A stretch of DNA of 60,899 nucleotides from Salegentibacter salarius (GTDB taxonomy: Bacteria; Bacteroidota; Bacteroidia; Flavobacteriales; Flavobacteriaceae), in the NCBI RefSeq assembly GCF_900168265.1, contig NZ_FVZF01000026.1, positions 1-60,899 of the forward strand, in the 5' to 3' direction. The notes below the pieces were generated by a model. That model did no database searches. It was not told the origin of the DNA and saw nothing but the letters and a program-made list of their open reading frames with translations. Numbering within the stretch: the stretch's first letter is position 1; the number at the start of each line of letters is the position of its first letter. The translations under genes and the position numbers were made by a program. Below, piece after piece: positions 35,538 through 45,104 of this stretch.

Positions 35538-36644
35538 TTACTGAATAATCACACGTTTTACTCTTTGTGAAATACCGGTAATAAGCTCATAAGAAACGGT
35601 TCCTCCTTTGGCTGAAAATTCAGGGACATCTTGGGGGCCGCCAAAAATTATTACTTCATCACCTTCCTTACAGTCAATGTGGGTAACGTTTATCATAATA
35701 ATATCCATACAAACGTTACCTACAATAGGAGCGTATTCGCCATTAATAAAAACCCCGGCTTTTCCGTGGCCATAAATGCGTTTTATACCATCGGCATGGC
35801 CAACAGGAAGCGTAGCTATTCTGGTAGTTTTTTCGGCTTTAAAAGCACGGCCATAACCTACCGTATCTCCTTCTTCTAAATTTTGAATTTGAGAAATAAC
35901 CGATTTAAAAGTACCAACAGGTTTGAGTTTTTTGTTGAGATTATCGTCATTGGCAAAACCGTACAGTCCCAAACCGCTTCTTACCATAGAAAAAGTGGCA
36001 GAAGGATAATTAAAAATCGCTGAAGTATTACAAAGATGCAAAAGCGGTTCGTAACCAATATCTTCCAAAAGTTTACCCACCAGATCTTTGAATTTATAGA
36101 TTTGAGAAAGGGTGAATTCACGCTCTTTCCAATCTTCGCTAGCTGCTAAATGGGAAAAGGCAGAAGCTATTTTTACCGACTTCGTTTTCTTTAATTTCTC
36201 CGGAATATGATGATAATTGGCTTCAGTAAATCCAAGGCGGTTCATTCCCGTATTAAACTTTAGATGCACCGGATAATCTTTCTGCTTTTGCTTTTCTGCG
36301 AGATCTATAAAAAGTTGAAGCGTTCTTGCACTGTATAAATTAGGTTCCAGGCAATGTTCAATTATTTCAGGATAATTTACGGGTTGTGGGTGCAGAATTA
36401 AAATAGGTTTGCTAATACCTGCTTCCCGCAGTCTAATGCCTTCTTCAGTATAAGCAACCGCAAAATAATCGGTGCCCAGTTCTTCTAATTTATGTGCCAT
36501 TGCTACAGAATCATTTCCGTAGGCATAAGCTTTAATAACCGACATAAATTTAACGCCGGGTTTTAACTGCGATTTTATGGTTTTAAAATTATGAGCTAAG
36601 GCGTTAAGGTCTATTTCCAGAACGGTTTCTTCGGCTTTAGGCAT
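35538..36644 (-). CDS. alr: Alanine racemase
   Basis: A 368-residue fold-type III PLP enzyme that supplies D-alanine for peptidoglycan. Lys38 in SVIKAYAYG carries [13 protein letters not shown] and [24 protein letters not shown] (containing the second catalytic base Tyr) are conserved. The usual KADAYG is KAYAYG here, which occurs in other Bacteroidota. Its first 8 bases overlap the end of tdk, so the two form a small operon. Confidence 0.95.
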   Translation of the reverse strand: MPKAEETVLEIDLNALAHNFKTIKSQLKPGVKFMSVIKAYAYGNDSVAMAHKLEELGTDYFAVAYTEEGIRLREAGISKPILILHPQPVNYPEIIEHCLEPNLYSARTLQLFIDLAEKQKQKDYPVHLKFNTGMNRLGFTEANYHHIPEKLKKTKSVKIASAFSHLAASEDWKEREFTLSQIYKFKDLVGKLLEDIGYEPLLHLCNTSAIFNYPSATFSMVRSGLGLYGFANDDNLNKKLKPVGTFKSVISQIQNLEEGDTVGYGRAFKAEKTTRIATLPVGHADGIKRIYGHGKAGVFINGEYAPIVGNVCMDIIMINVTHIDCKEGDEVIIFGGPQDVPEFSAKGGTVSYELITGISQRVKRVIIQ

Positions 36645-37284
36645 TCTTTTTCTTTAGGTTAGGTTGCAATTCTTCGGCATCTTTCACATCTAATTTCTTA
36701 ACCCTTTCCCTAAGCATAGCTTTGTAATATGCACCACGGCTTAAAGGTTCGTATTCCTCGTTTTCCCCTAAAAAAACCAGGTCGTCATTAATAGCTTTTC
36801 TATAGCTAAATTGTGCCAGGTTTCCGGTGCGGGTGCAAACTGCGTGTACTTTGGTTACATATTCTGCAGTAGCCATAAGATAGGGCATAGGACCAAAAGG
36901 ATTTCCTTTAAAATCCATATCCAATCCGGCTACAATTACCCTAATTCCTCTATTTGCGAGATCGTTGCAAACCGTTACAATTTCATCATCAAAAAACTGG
37001 GCTTCGTCTATTCCTACCACATCACAACCATCGGCAAGAATCCTGATATTGGAAGCCGAAGGAACGGGAGTAGACCTAATTTCATTGGAATCATGAGAAA
37101 CCACCATTTCCTCGTCATAGCGCGTGTCTATGGCGGGTTTAAAGATTTCTACGGTTTGTTTGGCGAACTGGGCTCTTTTTAAACGGCGAATTAGTTCTTC
37201 GGTCTTGCCAGAGAACATACTGCCACAAATAACTTCAATCCAGCCAAATTGCTCTTCGTGATTTACTGTATTTTCGAGAAACAT
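36637..37284 (-). CDS. tdk: Thymidine kinase
   Basis: A 215-residue type II thymidine kinase (TK1-like). The P-loop is GSMFSGKT (residues 21-28), Walker B is in [11 protein letters not shown] (with the catalytic Glu), and the lasso region is LAQFSYRKA. The zinc-ribbon Cys pairs of E. coli Tdk are not intact (AVCTRTG keeps one Cys), so the zinc site is probably lost. It feeds thymidine salvage and overlaps alr by 8 bases. Confidence 0.95.
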   Translation of the reverse strand: MFLENTVNHEEQFGWIEVICGSMFSGKTEELIRRLKRAQFAKQTVEIFKPAIDTRYDEEMVVSHDSNEIRSTPVPSASNIRILADGCDVVGIDEAQFFDDEIVTVCNDLANRGIRVIVAGLDMDFKGNPFGPMPYLMATAEYVTKVHAVCTRTGNLAQFSYRKAINDDLVFLGENEEYEPLSRGAYYKAMLRERVKKLDVKDAEELQPNLKKKNA

Positions 37285-37478
37285 TTTGTAATTTTCAAAT
37301 CGAAATGGGAACTTGCCCTTTTTGATAAAGGTGGAACAAATTTATTAAAAATACAAGCCATTACCGGTTGGTAACCACTAAAGTTATTAAACCAGATTAA
37401 GGCACTTTTTTTGTAAGTGTTATATTGAAACTTGAGAGACTTTAAATAAAAAAGTGGGTTCATAAATATTGCTGAAAA

Positions 37479-38273
37479 ATGAAAAACAGACTTAAAAAAG
37501 AGTTAGTAAAACTTGCCGAAGAAATAATTTCTGAAAAAGAAAATCTAGATACCAAAGCGCTTAAATTAAAAGCGGCAACCTTATATGAGCAACTTTCTAT
37601 ATTGAACTTCACCGAAAAGAATCTTGAGGCATTTGAAGCTTCTGAAGCCACTCCAACACCTAAGATTGAGAAGAAAGTTCAGGCTAAAGCACCGGTACAG
37701 CACGAACGTGACGATTACGCCCCAGATGGTACCGAATATCGGGAAGATGCCGATGCAATTACCGAACCCAATACAGAAAAGATAAAAGATATTGTAGCGC
37801 AAATGCCTGCGGAATCTGAGCGTGTAGATGAGCTTATAGAACAGGCAAATCCTAAACCACAGGCACCGCCGGCACAACAGCAATCTCTCCAAATGGAAGA
37901 AGAGCCACCAAAGCCAAAAACCGAAGCGCCTAAAAACGATTTTAGAAATATTGGAGTAGATTATGATAATCTTCCCGATTTCGAACCATTGAATAATCGG
38001 CAAAAAGACCAAAGACCAAAGTCTGTAAACGACAGGTTGAAAAAAGGAATTAATATTGGACTTAACGAACGACTTTCATTTATAAAAAATCTTTTCGACG
38101 GAAATTCTTCAGATTATAACCGGGTACTTTCCCAGTTAAATACTTTTAGTTCTTTAGATGAAGCTCAAAAATTCATCCAGTTGGTGGTGAAGCCAGATTA
38201 TAATCACTGGGAGGGAAAAGAAGATTACGAAGAGCGATTTATGGCAAAAATAGAGAACAAATTCAGTAATTAA
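37479..38273 (+). CDS. Conserved Bacteroidota protein of unknown function
   Basis: A 264-residue protein, not assigned to a named family. The N-terminal 50 residues are helical (coiled-coil-like), the middle (about 60-180) is Pro/Glu/Gln-rich and probably disordered (PKPQAPPAQQQ), and the C-terminal 75 residues form a compact block, SVNDRLKKGINIGLNERLSF ... VVKPDYNHWEGKEDYEERFM, that I recall as conserved across Flavobacteria. No signal peptide. It lies 10 bases before rsmI and is probably co-transcribed with it. Confidence 0.8.
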   Translation: MKNRLKKELVKLAEEIISEKENLDTKALKLKAATLYEQLSILNFTEKNLEAFEASEATPTPKIEKKVQAKAPVQHERDDYAPDGTEYREDADAITEPNTEKIKDIVAQMPAESERVDELIEQANPKPQAPPAQQQSLQMEEEPPKPKTEAPKNDFRNIGVDYDNLPDFEPLNNRQKDQRPKSVNDRLKKGINIGLNERLSFIKNLFDGNSSDYNRVLSQLNTFSSLDEAQKFIQLVVKPDYNHWEGKEDYEERFMAKIENKFSN

Positions 38274-38283
38274 ATTCGCTTTA

Positions 38284-38955
38284 ATGGGAAAATTATTCCT
38301 GGTCCCTACACCAATAGGAAATTTGGACGATATGACTTTTAGGGCGGTAAAAGTGCTAAAAGGAGTAGATACAATTCTTGCCGAAGACACCCGAAATAGC
38401 GGGAAACTTTTAAAGCATTTTGACATTGGCACGCATATGCAAAGTCACCATATGCACAACGAACATAAAACAGTAGATCACATCGTAGAGCGGATTAAAA
38501 GCGGCGAAAATATAGCGCTGATAAGTGATGCCGGAACTCCCGCAATTTCAGATCCGGGATTTTTATTAACACGAGCTTGTGTTGAAGCAGGTATAGAAGT
38601 AGATTGCCTTCCGGGCGCTACAGCTTTTGTTCCGGCGCTGGTAAACAGTGGCTTTCCAAACGATAAATTTATTTTTGAAGGTTTTTTACCGGTAAAAAAA
38701 GGCCGCCAAACCCGCTTAAATTTACTTGCCGAAGAAACCCGAACTATGATTTTTTACGAATCGCCTCATAAATTGCTGAAAACCTTAAAACATTTTTCAG
38801 AGTATTTTGGCGAAGATAGGCCTGTTTCGGTTTCGCGGGAAATTACTAAACTTCACGAAGAAACTATTCGCGGTACAGCAGCTGAGGTTCTTCAGCATTA
38901 CACCAGTAAACCGCCTAAAGGTGAAATTGTAATTGTGGTAAAAGGAAAATCTTAA
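38284..38955 (+). CDS. rsmI: 16S rRNA (cytidine-1402-2'-O)-methyltransferase
   Basis: A 223-residue tetrapyrrole-methylase-fold enzyme that methylates the ribose of C1402 in the decoding centre. LFLVPTPIGNLDDMTFRAV, the SAM loop ALISDAGTPAISDPG and EGFLPVKKGRQTRL are diagnostic. It is shorter than E. coli RsmI (286 residues), lacking the C-terminal extension, as I recall for flavobacterial homologues. It overlaps the next gene by one base (TAATG). Confidence 0.95.
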   Translation: MGKLFLVPTPIGNLDDMTFRAVKVLKGVDTILAEDTRNSGKLLKHFDIGTHMQSHHMHNEHKTVDHIVERIKSGENIALISDAGTPAISDPGFLLTRACVEAGIEVDCLPGATAFVPALVNSGFPNDKFIFEGFLPVKKGRQTRLNLLAEETRTMIFYESPHKLLKTLKHFSEYFGEDRPVSVSREITKLHEETIRGTAAEVLQHYTSKPPKGEIVIVVKGKS

Positions 38956-39521
38956 TGCAGGAATTGCTAAAAGAAGCCAGGGCCTGCAAATTTTGTGAAA
39001 AACATCTGCCGCTTGGAGCAAGACCTATTGTAGAAGCCACTAAAAACTCTAAAATCGTTTTAATAAGTCAGGCGCCGGGAAGAATAGTCCACGAATCGGG
39101 GATTGCCTGGAACGATCAAAGCGGAAAAAAGTTAAGGGAATGGCTGGGAGTAGATGAAACTACTTTTTATAATCCCAATAATTTTGCGATTCTTCCTATG
39201 GGATTCTGCTATCCGGGAAAAGCCAAAACCGGGGATGCGCCACCCCGAAAAGAATGTGCACCAATGTGGCACGATACTATTCTTTCAGAATTAAAGAATG
39301 TTGAACTCACTATTCTAATTGGAGCTTACGCAGCAAATTATTACCTGCCCGGGAAATTAAATCTTACCGAAAAAGTAAGTGCCTACCAGGATTTTCTACC
39401 TGATTATTGGTGTTTACCGCACCCTTCGCCAGTGAACCGTTTTTGGAGAAGTAAAAATCCCTGGTTTGAGCAAGAGGTGGTACCCAAATTACAAACCAGG
39501 ATTCATAAAATTATAGATTAG
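38955..39521 (+). CDS. Uracil-DNA-glycosylase-superfamily protein
   Basis: A 188-residue single-domain UDG-fold protein: [20 protein letters not shown] carries the water-activating loop region, the middle has [18 protein letters not shown], and [11 protein letters not shown] is the C-terminal His loop. It resembles the COG1573-like branch rather than classic Ung. Cys residues near the N-terminus (CKFCEKH) could be part of an iron-sulfur or zinc site but only two are seen. Coupled to rsmI by a TAATG overlap and overlapping the convergent ade gene by 4 bases. Confidence 0.85.
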   Translation: MQELLKEARACKFCEKHLPLGARPIVEATKNSKIVLISQAPGRIVHESGIAWNDQSGKKLREWLGVDETTFYNPNNFAILPMGFCYPGKAKTGDAPPRKECAPMWHDTILSELKNVELTILIGAYAANYYLPGKLNLTEKVSAYQDFLPDYWCLPHPSPVNRFWRSKNPWFEQEVVPKLQTRIHKIID

Positions 39522-41149
39522 TTTTTATTTAATAAATCAACAAAATCAAACTTTTTTCCGCTAAATAAACCTTTATCCGAAAGTTTTAGATCGGGAATTA
39601 CTAAGAGCGCCATAAAAGAAAGTGTCATAAAAGGGGCTTTTAAAGTGCTGCCTAAATCTTTGGCCATTTTATCTATTTCTTCGTATAATCTACCGGTTTC
39701 CCAACCATCTTTATCGCTAATAATCCCGGCAATTGGCAGTGGAAGCACTTTTTGATCATTCCCATTCACGCTACAAATTCCTCCTTTATGCTTAATGATA
39801 AGGTTTACCGCATTGCAAATTTCTTCGTCTGAAGTTCCCACAGCTATAATATTATGCGAATCGTGCGCTACCGAGCTGGCAATCGCTCCTTTTTTCAAAC
39901 CGAAATTCTTTATAAATGCTACTGCAGGAGCTTTGTCCTCATACCGGTTAACAACCGTGATTTTTAAAATATCATTTTCAATATCTGAAATTAGGCTTTC
40001 CTCTTTTTCCAGCGCTTTCTCTTGAATTTCATTAGTAATAAGTTCCCCATCCAGCGCTTCGATGACGTTAATAGTATTGCCTGCTGCTTTTACTTTAAAA
40101 TCTTCCGGATTTTTGGATGAAGTATGAAAATTGTTCGGCTTTTCAAATGGAGAAGATTTGATATGAGATTTACCATTTTCAGCAACTAACTCTCCGTCAA
40201 TATAAGTTTGTAAAACTTCAAAGTTGTTCAGATCTTTTACCGAAATAAAATCGGCGGGATCGCCTACTTTTAATTGTCCAACTTCTAAATTATAGTGATT
40301 TATTGGATTAATACAAGCGACTTCAAGAACCTTAAAAACATCTATACCTTTAGCAACCGCTCTTGCACAAAGCTGGTTAATATGACCTAAAACCAGGTCG
40401 TCTGGATGTTTATCGTCTGAGCAAAACATCATATTTTTATAATGCTCAGGCAGCAGATCTATAAGCGCTTCAAAATTTTTGGCGGCGCTACCTTCGCGAA
40501 TAAGTATTTTCATACCCAGGCCAAGCTTTTCTTCGGCTTCTTCAGCGGTATAACATTCGTGGTCTGTAGAAATATCGGCTTCAGCATATTTTTTCGCATC
40601 TTCCCCGCGCAATCCGGGTGCATGGCCATCGGTAGGTTTGTTAAAATGTTTAGCCCAGGCAATTTTCTTTAGCACTTCTGCATCTTTGAAAATCACGCCG
40701 GGATAATTCATTATTTCGGCGAGATATTTTATTTCAGGAAGTGCCAATAGGTCTTTAATATCTTCAGCATTGATAACCGCTCCCGAAGTTTCAAAATTGG
40801 TAGCCGGCACACAGGAAGGTGCGCCAAAGTTAAATTTCAACGGACTTTTATTTCCGTTTTCAATCATAAATTTAACGCCTTCTTTCCCTAAAACATTGGC
40901 AATCTCGTGAGGATCTGAAACGGTGGCTACCGTACCGTGAATTGTGGCCAAACGGGCAAACTCGGTAGGCACCAGCATAGAACTTTCAATGTGTATATGC
41001 GCATCTATAAACCCGGGAAGCAAAAAGCTTTTTACTTCGTGCTGTTTTTCTTCAATCTTTGTAATCTTTCCATTCTCGATGCTAATTTCCGCAGGAAAAA
41101 TCTTTCTGTTTTTAATATCTACGAGCTGGCCTTGTATAATTTTGATCAT
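39518..41149 (-). CDS. ade: Adenine deaminase
   Basis: A 543-residue amidohydrolase-superfamily enzyme converting adenine to hypoxanthine and ammonia for purine salvage. The metal-binding block is [49 protein letters not shown] and the C-terminal [20 protein letters not shown] are characteristic of the Ade family. Length is normal. It stands alone on the minus strand and converges with the UDG-like gene. Confidence 0.95.
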   Translation of the reverse strand: MIKIIQGQLVDIKNRKIFPAEISIENGKITKIEEKQHEVKSFLLPGFIDAHIHIESSMLVPTEFARLATIHGTVATVSDPHEIANVLGKEGVKFMIENGNKSPLKFNFGAPSCVPATNFETSGAVINAEDIKDLLALPEIKYLAEIMNYPGVIFKDAEVLKKIAWAKHFNKPTDGHAPGLRGEDAKKYAEADISTDHECYTAEEAEEKLGLGMKILIREGSAAKNFEALIDLLPEHYKNMMFCSDDKHPDDLVLGHINQLCARAVAKGIDVFKVLEVACINPINHYNLEVGQLKVGDPADFISVKDLNNFEVLQTYIDGELVAENGKSHIKSSPFEKPNNFHTSSKNPEDFKVKAAGNTINVIEALDGELITNEIQEKALEKEESLISDIENDILKITVVNRYEDKAPAVAFIKNFGLKKGAIASSVAHDSHNIIAVGTSDEEICNAVNLIIKHKGGICSVNGNDQKVLPLPIAGIISDKDGWETGRLYEEIDKMAKDLGSTLKAPFMTLSFMALLVIPDLKLSDKGLFSGKKFDFVDLLNKN

Positions 41150-41261
41150 ATTTTATCTGTAAATCCTAAAGCGTGAAATTAGGGATTATTATTAATTGCT
41201 GAAAAATTTCTCTTAATCTGTTTTAGTGAATTCCCCCTTATTAGTATTGAAATACAATACG

Positions 41262-41269
41262 TATTTTTG
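41262..41269 (+). promoter_or_regulatory. Probable -7 box for recJ, next to a palindrome
   Basis: TATTTTTG matches TAnnTTTG 13 bases before the recJ ATG. It is immediately preceded by GTATTG-aaata-CAATAC (41244-41260), a 6-bp inverted repeat in the spacer region that could be an operator. Confidence 0.4.
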
Positions 41270-41282
41270 AAAAAAACTTACG

Positions 41283-42977
41283 ATGCGCTGGACTTTAAAA
41301 CCTAAACCCGATTCTTTAGTTGTTAATAAACTTGCAGAAGAATTAGGGGTGGAAACGCCTGTGGCGACACTTTTGGCGCAGCGCGGAATAATGACTTTTG
41401 AAGCTGCAAAAAAGTTTTTCAGGCCCAGTCTGGAAGAGCTGCACGATCCCTACCTGATGAAAGATATGGATGTGGCTGTAAACCGAATTCAGAAAGCAAT
41501 TGCTTCCGAAGAAAATATTATGGTATATGGCGATTATGATGTAGACGGGACCACCAGTGTAGCTTTGATGTCTTCTTACTTAAAAACCCTTACCCCAAAT
41601 ATCGCGACCTATATTCCCGACAGGTATACTGAAGGTTATGGGATTTCTTATCAGGGAATTGATTTTGCAGCAGATAACGAGATATCGCTGATTATTGCCC
41701 TGGATTGTGGAATAAAAGCCATTGATAAAGTGGCTTATGCAGCAGAAAAAGGAATCGATTTTATTATCTGTGATCACCACCGCCCGGGAGAAAGCATTCC
41801 TGAAGCCGTTGCAGTGCTAGACCCCAAGCGTGAGGATTGCGAATATCCTTATAAGGAGCTTTGTGGCTGCGGGGTTGGTTTCAAATTAATTCAAGCTATA
41901 AATACTAAAAGAGGAGGATCGCCCGAAGTTTTACTGCCTTATCTGGATTTGGTTGCTACTGCCATTGGAGCCGATATCGTTCCTATTACCGGGGAGAACC
42001 GAATTCTGGCCTATCACGGTTTAAATGTAATTAACGTTGCACCCCGAATGGGATTTAAAGCGATTTTGGCCCAGGTTAAAAAGGATAAACTCACAATAAC
42101 CGATGTGGTTTTTATTATAGCACCGCGTATAAATGCAGCCGGAAGAATGAAGCACGGCTTGCACGCGGTGAATTTACTCACCGAAGAAGATGAAGCAACC
42201 GCTATGGAGTTCGCTGGGGAAATAGAGAATTTTAACGCCGAAAGAAAAACTACCGATAAAGCGATTACCGTTGAAGCGCTGGAACAAATTGAACAGCTGC
42301 GGGAGCAGGAACGCTATAGTACCGTGGTTTATCACGAAGGCTGGCATAAGGGTGTGATAGGGATCGTGGCTTCCCGTTTAACCGAAACTTATTATCGCCC
42401 AACGCTTGTTTTTACCAAAAGCGGTGAGAAGCTGGCGGCTTCAGCGCGCTCGGTAAAAGGTTTTGATGTTTACAATGCTTTAGAAGCCTGTAAAGAGCAT
42501 ATTGAGCAGTTTGGCGGGCATAAATATGCGGCAGGACTCACATTAGAAGCTTCAGAATATGAAAACTTTAAAGCGAAATTCGAGTCGGTGGTTTCTGAAA
42601 CTATAGATAGGCGGCTGCTAACTCCAGAAATTGCTGTAGATGCTGAAATTGATCTAGATGAAATTACTCCGAAATTCTTTAGAATTCTAAAGCAATTTGC
42701 TCCTTTTGGGCCGGGGAATATGAGCCCGGTTTTTATGACACAAAATCTTACCGATACTGGTTATGGGAAATGTGTGGGTGCAGATGAAGCACATCTAAAA
42801 TGCCAGGTAAAACAGAAAGGAAAGCCCGCGGTCTTTGATATGATCGGTTTTGGACTGGGAGAGAAATTCGAAACAATTTCAGAAAAGAAAACTTTTAAAG
42901 CGGTTTATTCTCTAGACGAAAATGAATGGAATGGAAATGTTTCTATTCAGTTAAAATTAAAGGATATCAGCGAATAA
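41283..42977 (+). CDS. recJ: Single-stranded-DNA-specific exonuclease RecJ
   Basis: A 564-residue DHH-family 5'-3' exonuclease used in recombination and repair. VYGDYDVDGTTSVALM holds the first metal Asp cluster, DCGIKA and ICDHHRPGE the DHH motif, and the DHHA1 domain carries INAAGRMKHG and GGHKYAAGL; a C-terminal OB-like domain follows. Length is normal. Confidence 0.97.
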   Translation: MRWTLKPKPDSLVVNKLAEELGVETPVATLLAQRGIMTFEAAKKFFRPSLEELHDPYLMKDMDVAVNRIQKAIASEENIMVYGDYDVDGTTSVALMSSYLKTLTPNIATYIPDRYTEGYGISYQGIDFAADNEISLIIALDCGIKAIDKVAYAAEKGIDFIICDHHRPGESIPEAVAVLDPKREDCEYPYKELCGCGVGFKLIQAINTKRGGSPEVLLPYLDLVATAIGADIVPITGENRILAYHGLNVINVAPRMGFKAILAQVKKDKLTITDVVFIIAPRINAAGRMKHGLHAVNLLTEEDEATAMEFAGEIENFNAERKTTDKAITVEALEQIEQLREQERYSTVVYHEGWHKGVIGIVASRLTETYYRPTLVFTKSGEKLAASARSVKGFDVYNALEACKEHIEQFGGHKYAAGLTLEASEYENFKAKFESVVSETIDRRLLTPEIAVDAEIDLDEITPKFFRILKQFAPFGPGNMSPVFMTQNLTDTGYGKCVGADEAHLKCQVKQKGKPAVFDMIGFGLGEKFETISEKKTFKAVYSLDENEWNGNVSIQLKLKDISE

Positions 42978-43013
42978 ATCTCTTCTATTTAGATTCATTT
43001 TAAATAATAATTT

Positions 43014-43021
43014 TATATTTG
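43014..43021 (+). promoter_or_regulatory. Probable -7 box for the Cys-cluster protein gene
   Basis: TATATTTG matches TAnnTTTG 17 bases upstream of the ATG at 43039. The short gap after recJ (61 bases) means this gene probably has its own transcript. Confidence 0.45.
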
Positions 43022-43038
43022 GGTAAATTATTATTAAA

Positions 43039-43392
43039 ATGGATGAAGTTGCAATAATTTATCACAATAAGCTAGGTATTGCTTTTCGTTGGAAGAACAA
43101 CATTCCCAATGTAGATTCCAAGAGAATACAGATGGTTTTTAAGGATATGGGTTTCTATTTGTTACCTGAAGAGATTCAGCATTTTTCCAGTAATATACAA
43201 ACAGCTAAATATTATAATTGTGGTAATTGTAGCAGTGAAAAATCCTGTAGGAACATTCTGTTAAGATCTCCACTTGAAAAAATGGATTTCGCGGTAAGTG
43301 CCATAGAGCTGGAGCAAATTTCAGACTTAATAGAGGGAACTTTGTTTAAGTTGGATCTGGAAAATTATTTAAATGGGTGTGGGAGGAATTAA
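43039..43392 (+). CDS. Small protein with a Cys cluster, function unknown
   Basis: A 117-residue protein that I do not recognise. It begins MDEVAIIYHNKLGIAFRWKN and contains NCGNCSSEKSC (about 58-68), a C-x2-C-x6-C arrangement that could bind zinc or an iron-sulfur centre with a further Cys (NGCGRN at the end). No signal peptide or membrane helix. It precedes an antitoxin-like gene by 13 bases, but it lacks any toxin-family motif I know. Confidence 0.7.
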   Translation: MDEVAIIYHNKLGIAFRWKNNIPNVDSKRIQMVFKDMGFYLLPEEIQHFSSNIQTAKYYNCGNCSSEKSCRNILLRSPLEKMDFAVSAIELEQISDLIEGTLFKLDLENYLNGCGRN

Positions 43393-43405
43393 ACAGTCTT
43401 GCGAA

Positions 43406-43645
43406 ATGAAAAGGGTCAAATACTCAAATCTAAAATTCTGGATGAATAAGGTTCAGAATGATAATATTAAGGTAACTATTAGCATGAAAGAGGGGAGGGA
43501 TTTAGTTTTGCTTCCACTCGAAGAATATAATTCTCTGAAAGAAACAATTTATTTACTCAGCGGCAAAAACAGGGAGGTTTTATTAAAATCAATCGATGAA
43601 CTTGAAACAGGCAGATTTGTAAGAAATAGTTACAATAATTTATAA
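43406..43645 (+). CDS. Phd/YefM-family antitoxin-like protein without a visible toxin
   Basis: A 79-residue protein resembling YefM: RVKYSNLKFWMNKVQNDN (DNA-binding/dimerisation part), then DLVLLPLEEYNSLKETIYLLSGKNREVLLKSIDELETGRF, which closely parallels the YefM segment for helix pairing and toxin neutralisation. YefM antitoxins normally precede a YoeB/RelE toxin; here the next gene is lpxH on the opposite strand, overlapping by 6 bases. The upstream partner (43039) is not toxin-like. A frame extending to 43373 is open, but the ATG at 43406 fits the family start. Confidence 0.7.
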   Translation: MKRVKYSNLKFWMNKVQNDNIKVTISMKEGRDLVLLPLEEYNSLKETIYLLSGKNREVLLKSIDELETGRFVRNSYNNL

Positions 43646-44398
43646 TTTTAATTTCTTTAAAACCGTCTCTTCCCCATCAAAAACCGCATAGGTGTAAAAG
43701 TCTATCCAATCTCCGGTGTTGATATAGGTAGATTTTTCGTTTAGGTCGATTTCAAGGGGTAAATGCCGGTGGCCAAAAAGAAAATAATCGTAATGCTTTT
43801 CTTCCAATTTTCGCCGGCAATATTGAATAAGCCATTCCTTTTCTTCTCCTAAAAATTTTTGCTCCTGATCGCCAGAAATCGCTTTATTTTTTACCGAAAA
43901 ATACTGCGCCAACGGAATACCTAAATCTGGATGTAACCAGCGATAAAGCCATTTAGAAAAAGGATTGGTAAAAACCTTTTTCATTCGTTTATAACCGTGG
44001 TCGCCGGGGCCAAGTCCGTCCCCATGGGCAACAAGGAAGGTTTTATTATTGAATTCAAATTCTTTAGGCTTACGAAATACCGGGATATTAAGTTCGTCTT
44101 CAAAATAACTTTCCATCCACAAATCGTGATTCCCTACAAAAAAATAAATCGGGATGCCGCTATCTTTAATTTCTGCCAGTTTCCCTAAAACCCTTACAAA
44201 ACCTTTAGGCACGGCGTGTTTATACTCAAACCAAAAGTCAAAAAGATCGCCCAGGAGAAAAATAGCGGCAGCGTCTTCTTTAATTTCATCCAGCCATTTT
44301 ACAAACCTCAATTCCCTTGGCCTGCTTTCTTCTTGAGTAGGTGCACCAAGGTGATTATCGCTGGAGAAATAAACTTTTTTGCCTTCGGGAATAGTCAT
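43640..44398 (-). CDS. lpxH: LpxH-like UDP-2,3-diacylglucosamine hydrolase
   Basis: A 252-residue calcineurin-like metallophosphoesterase of the LpxH/LpxG type, which releases lipid X from UDP-2,3-diacylglucosamine in lipid A synthesis. Metal-binding blocks are SSDNHLG, LLGDLFDFWFE, FVGNHDLWM, AHGDGLGPGDHGYKRMK and FGHRHLP. It lies alone on the minus strand; the window's other lipid-linked genes are distant. Confidence 0.88.
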   Translation of the reverse strand: MTIPEGKKVYFSSDNHLGAPTQEESRPRELRFVKWLDEIKEDAAAIFLLGDLFDFWFEYKHAVPKGFVRVLGKLAEIKDSGIPIYFFVGNHDLWMESYFEDELNIPVFRKPKEFEFNNKTFLVAHGDGLGPGDHGYKRMKKVFTNPFSKWLYRWLHPDLGIPLAQYFSVKNKAISGDQEQKFLGEEKEWLIQYCRRKLEEKHYDYFLFGHRHLPLEIDLNEKSTYINTGDWIDFYTYAVFDGEETVLKKLKL

Positions 44399-44439
44399 TT
44401 ATGATAATTCTAAGCTGTAAATATAAATATTTTGATATT

Positions 44440-44474
44440 TAGACCTCACAGGTTTTCAAAACCTGTGAGGTCTA
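44440..44474. repeat. 35-base palindrome of the CCTCACAG family
   Basis: Two perfect 17-bp arms (TAGACCTCACAGGTTTT and its complement) around a single C. Neither side has a T tract, so it is not a standard terminator although it lies downstream of queD. The core matches palindromes at 31472-31503 and 34954-34975. Confidence 0.75.
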
Positions 44475-44553
44475 TGTGTTTTAACCCTTCCGTCTTAATC
44501 TTCTCTTTAAAGGAAGATGCTTTTGCTTATTCCCCCTTCGGTGGTTGGGGGGC
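44475..44553. other. GC-rich spacer behind queD
   Basis: Contains CCCCC (44532-44536) and GGGGGG (44547-44552) that can pair around TTCGGTGGTTG, in otherwise AT-rich DNA. It looks like a fragment of a GC-rich interspersed repeat. No gene seen. Confidence 0.4.
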
Positions 44554-45003
44554 TTATTGATCGCTTGCAAACCATTCAGCAAAACTGGATTCGGTTTCCT
44601 GGAGTTTTAGCGAATGTAGTTTTATATGTTCGGGTAAATGTTTTTGAATCTTTTCAGCAAAATCTACCACCATATTTTCGCTGGTGGGTTGGTATTCCAC
44701 AAGAATTACATGGTGTCCTCGATTTTTTAATTCTTCAGCTAGCTCTACGTGAGGTGTGTTTTTATTAAAAACCGTGGCATGGTCAAACTTATCTACAATT
44801 TCAGATTTTACGATCTTTTTCAAATCTCCAAAATCTATTACCATCCCAAACTTCACATTATCTTTATCGGTAATAGGTTCTCCAATCACACAGACACTAA
44901 GTTTATAGCTGTGGCCGTGAACGTTTCGGCATTTCCCATCGTAGCCATAAAGGGCGTGGCCGGTTTCAAAAGAGAACTGTTTGGTAATTCTAATCTTGCT
45001 CAT
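44554..45003 (-). CDS. queD: 6-carboxy-5,6,7,8-tetrahydropterin synthase family protein
   Basis: A 149-residue T-fold enzyme of the QueD/PTPS family, acting in queuosine precursor synthesis. Zinc ligands His16 (FETGHAL), His29 and His31 (NVHGHSY), the catalytic Cys25, and the later FDHATVFN and PTSENMVVDF motifs are present. No other queuosine gene is adjacent. It is divergent from the 2OG oxygenase gene. Confidence 0.93.
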   Translation of the reverse strand: MSKIRITKQFSFETGHALYGYDGKCRNVHGHSYKLSVCVIGEPITDKDNVKFGMVIDFGDLKKIVKSEIVDKFDHATVFNKNTPHVELAEELKNRGHHVILVEYQPTSENMVVDFAEKIQKHLPEHIKLHSLKLQETESSFAEWFASDQ

Positions 45004-45057
45004 CTCGCGTTATTTTTTGCAAAGTTAAGGGTTTTTTAGCGTTATATTTTTTTGGCC

Positions 45058-45085
45058 TTGCAATTATGTTTCTGTTGTATATTTG
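45058..45085 (+). promoter_or_regulatory. Promoter of the 2OG oxygenase gene
   Basis: TTG (45058-45060), 17 bases, TATATTTG (45078-45085), matching the Bacteroidota consensus; the ATG follows at 45105. Confidence 0.6.
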
Positions 45086-45104
45086 CCTGTTTTTTTGATG
45101 AAAA

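Noticed and set aside
37263-37463. 66-residue ORF upstream of tdk
   Set aside because: It mostly covers the tdk promoter region, overlaps the tdk start on the same strand in another frame, and has no recognisable features.
44440-44474. Ordinary intrinsic terminator of queD
   Set aside because: The stem is strong, but no T tract follows on either strand, so I list it as a repeat.
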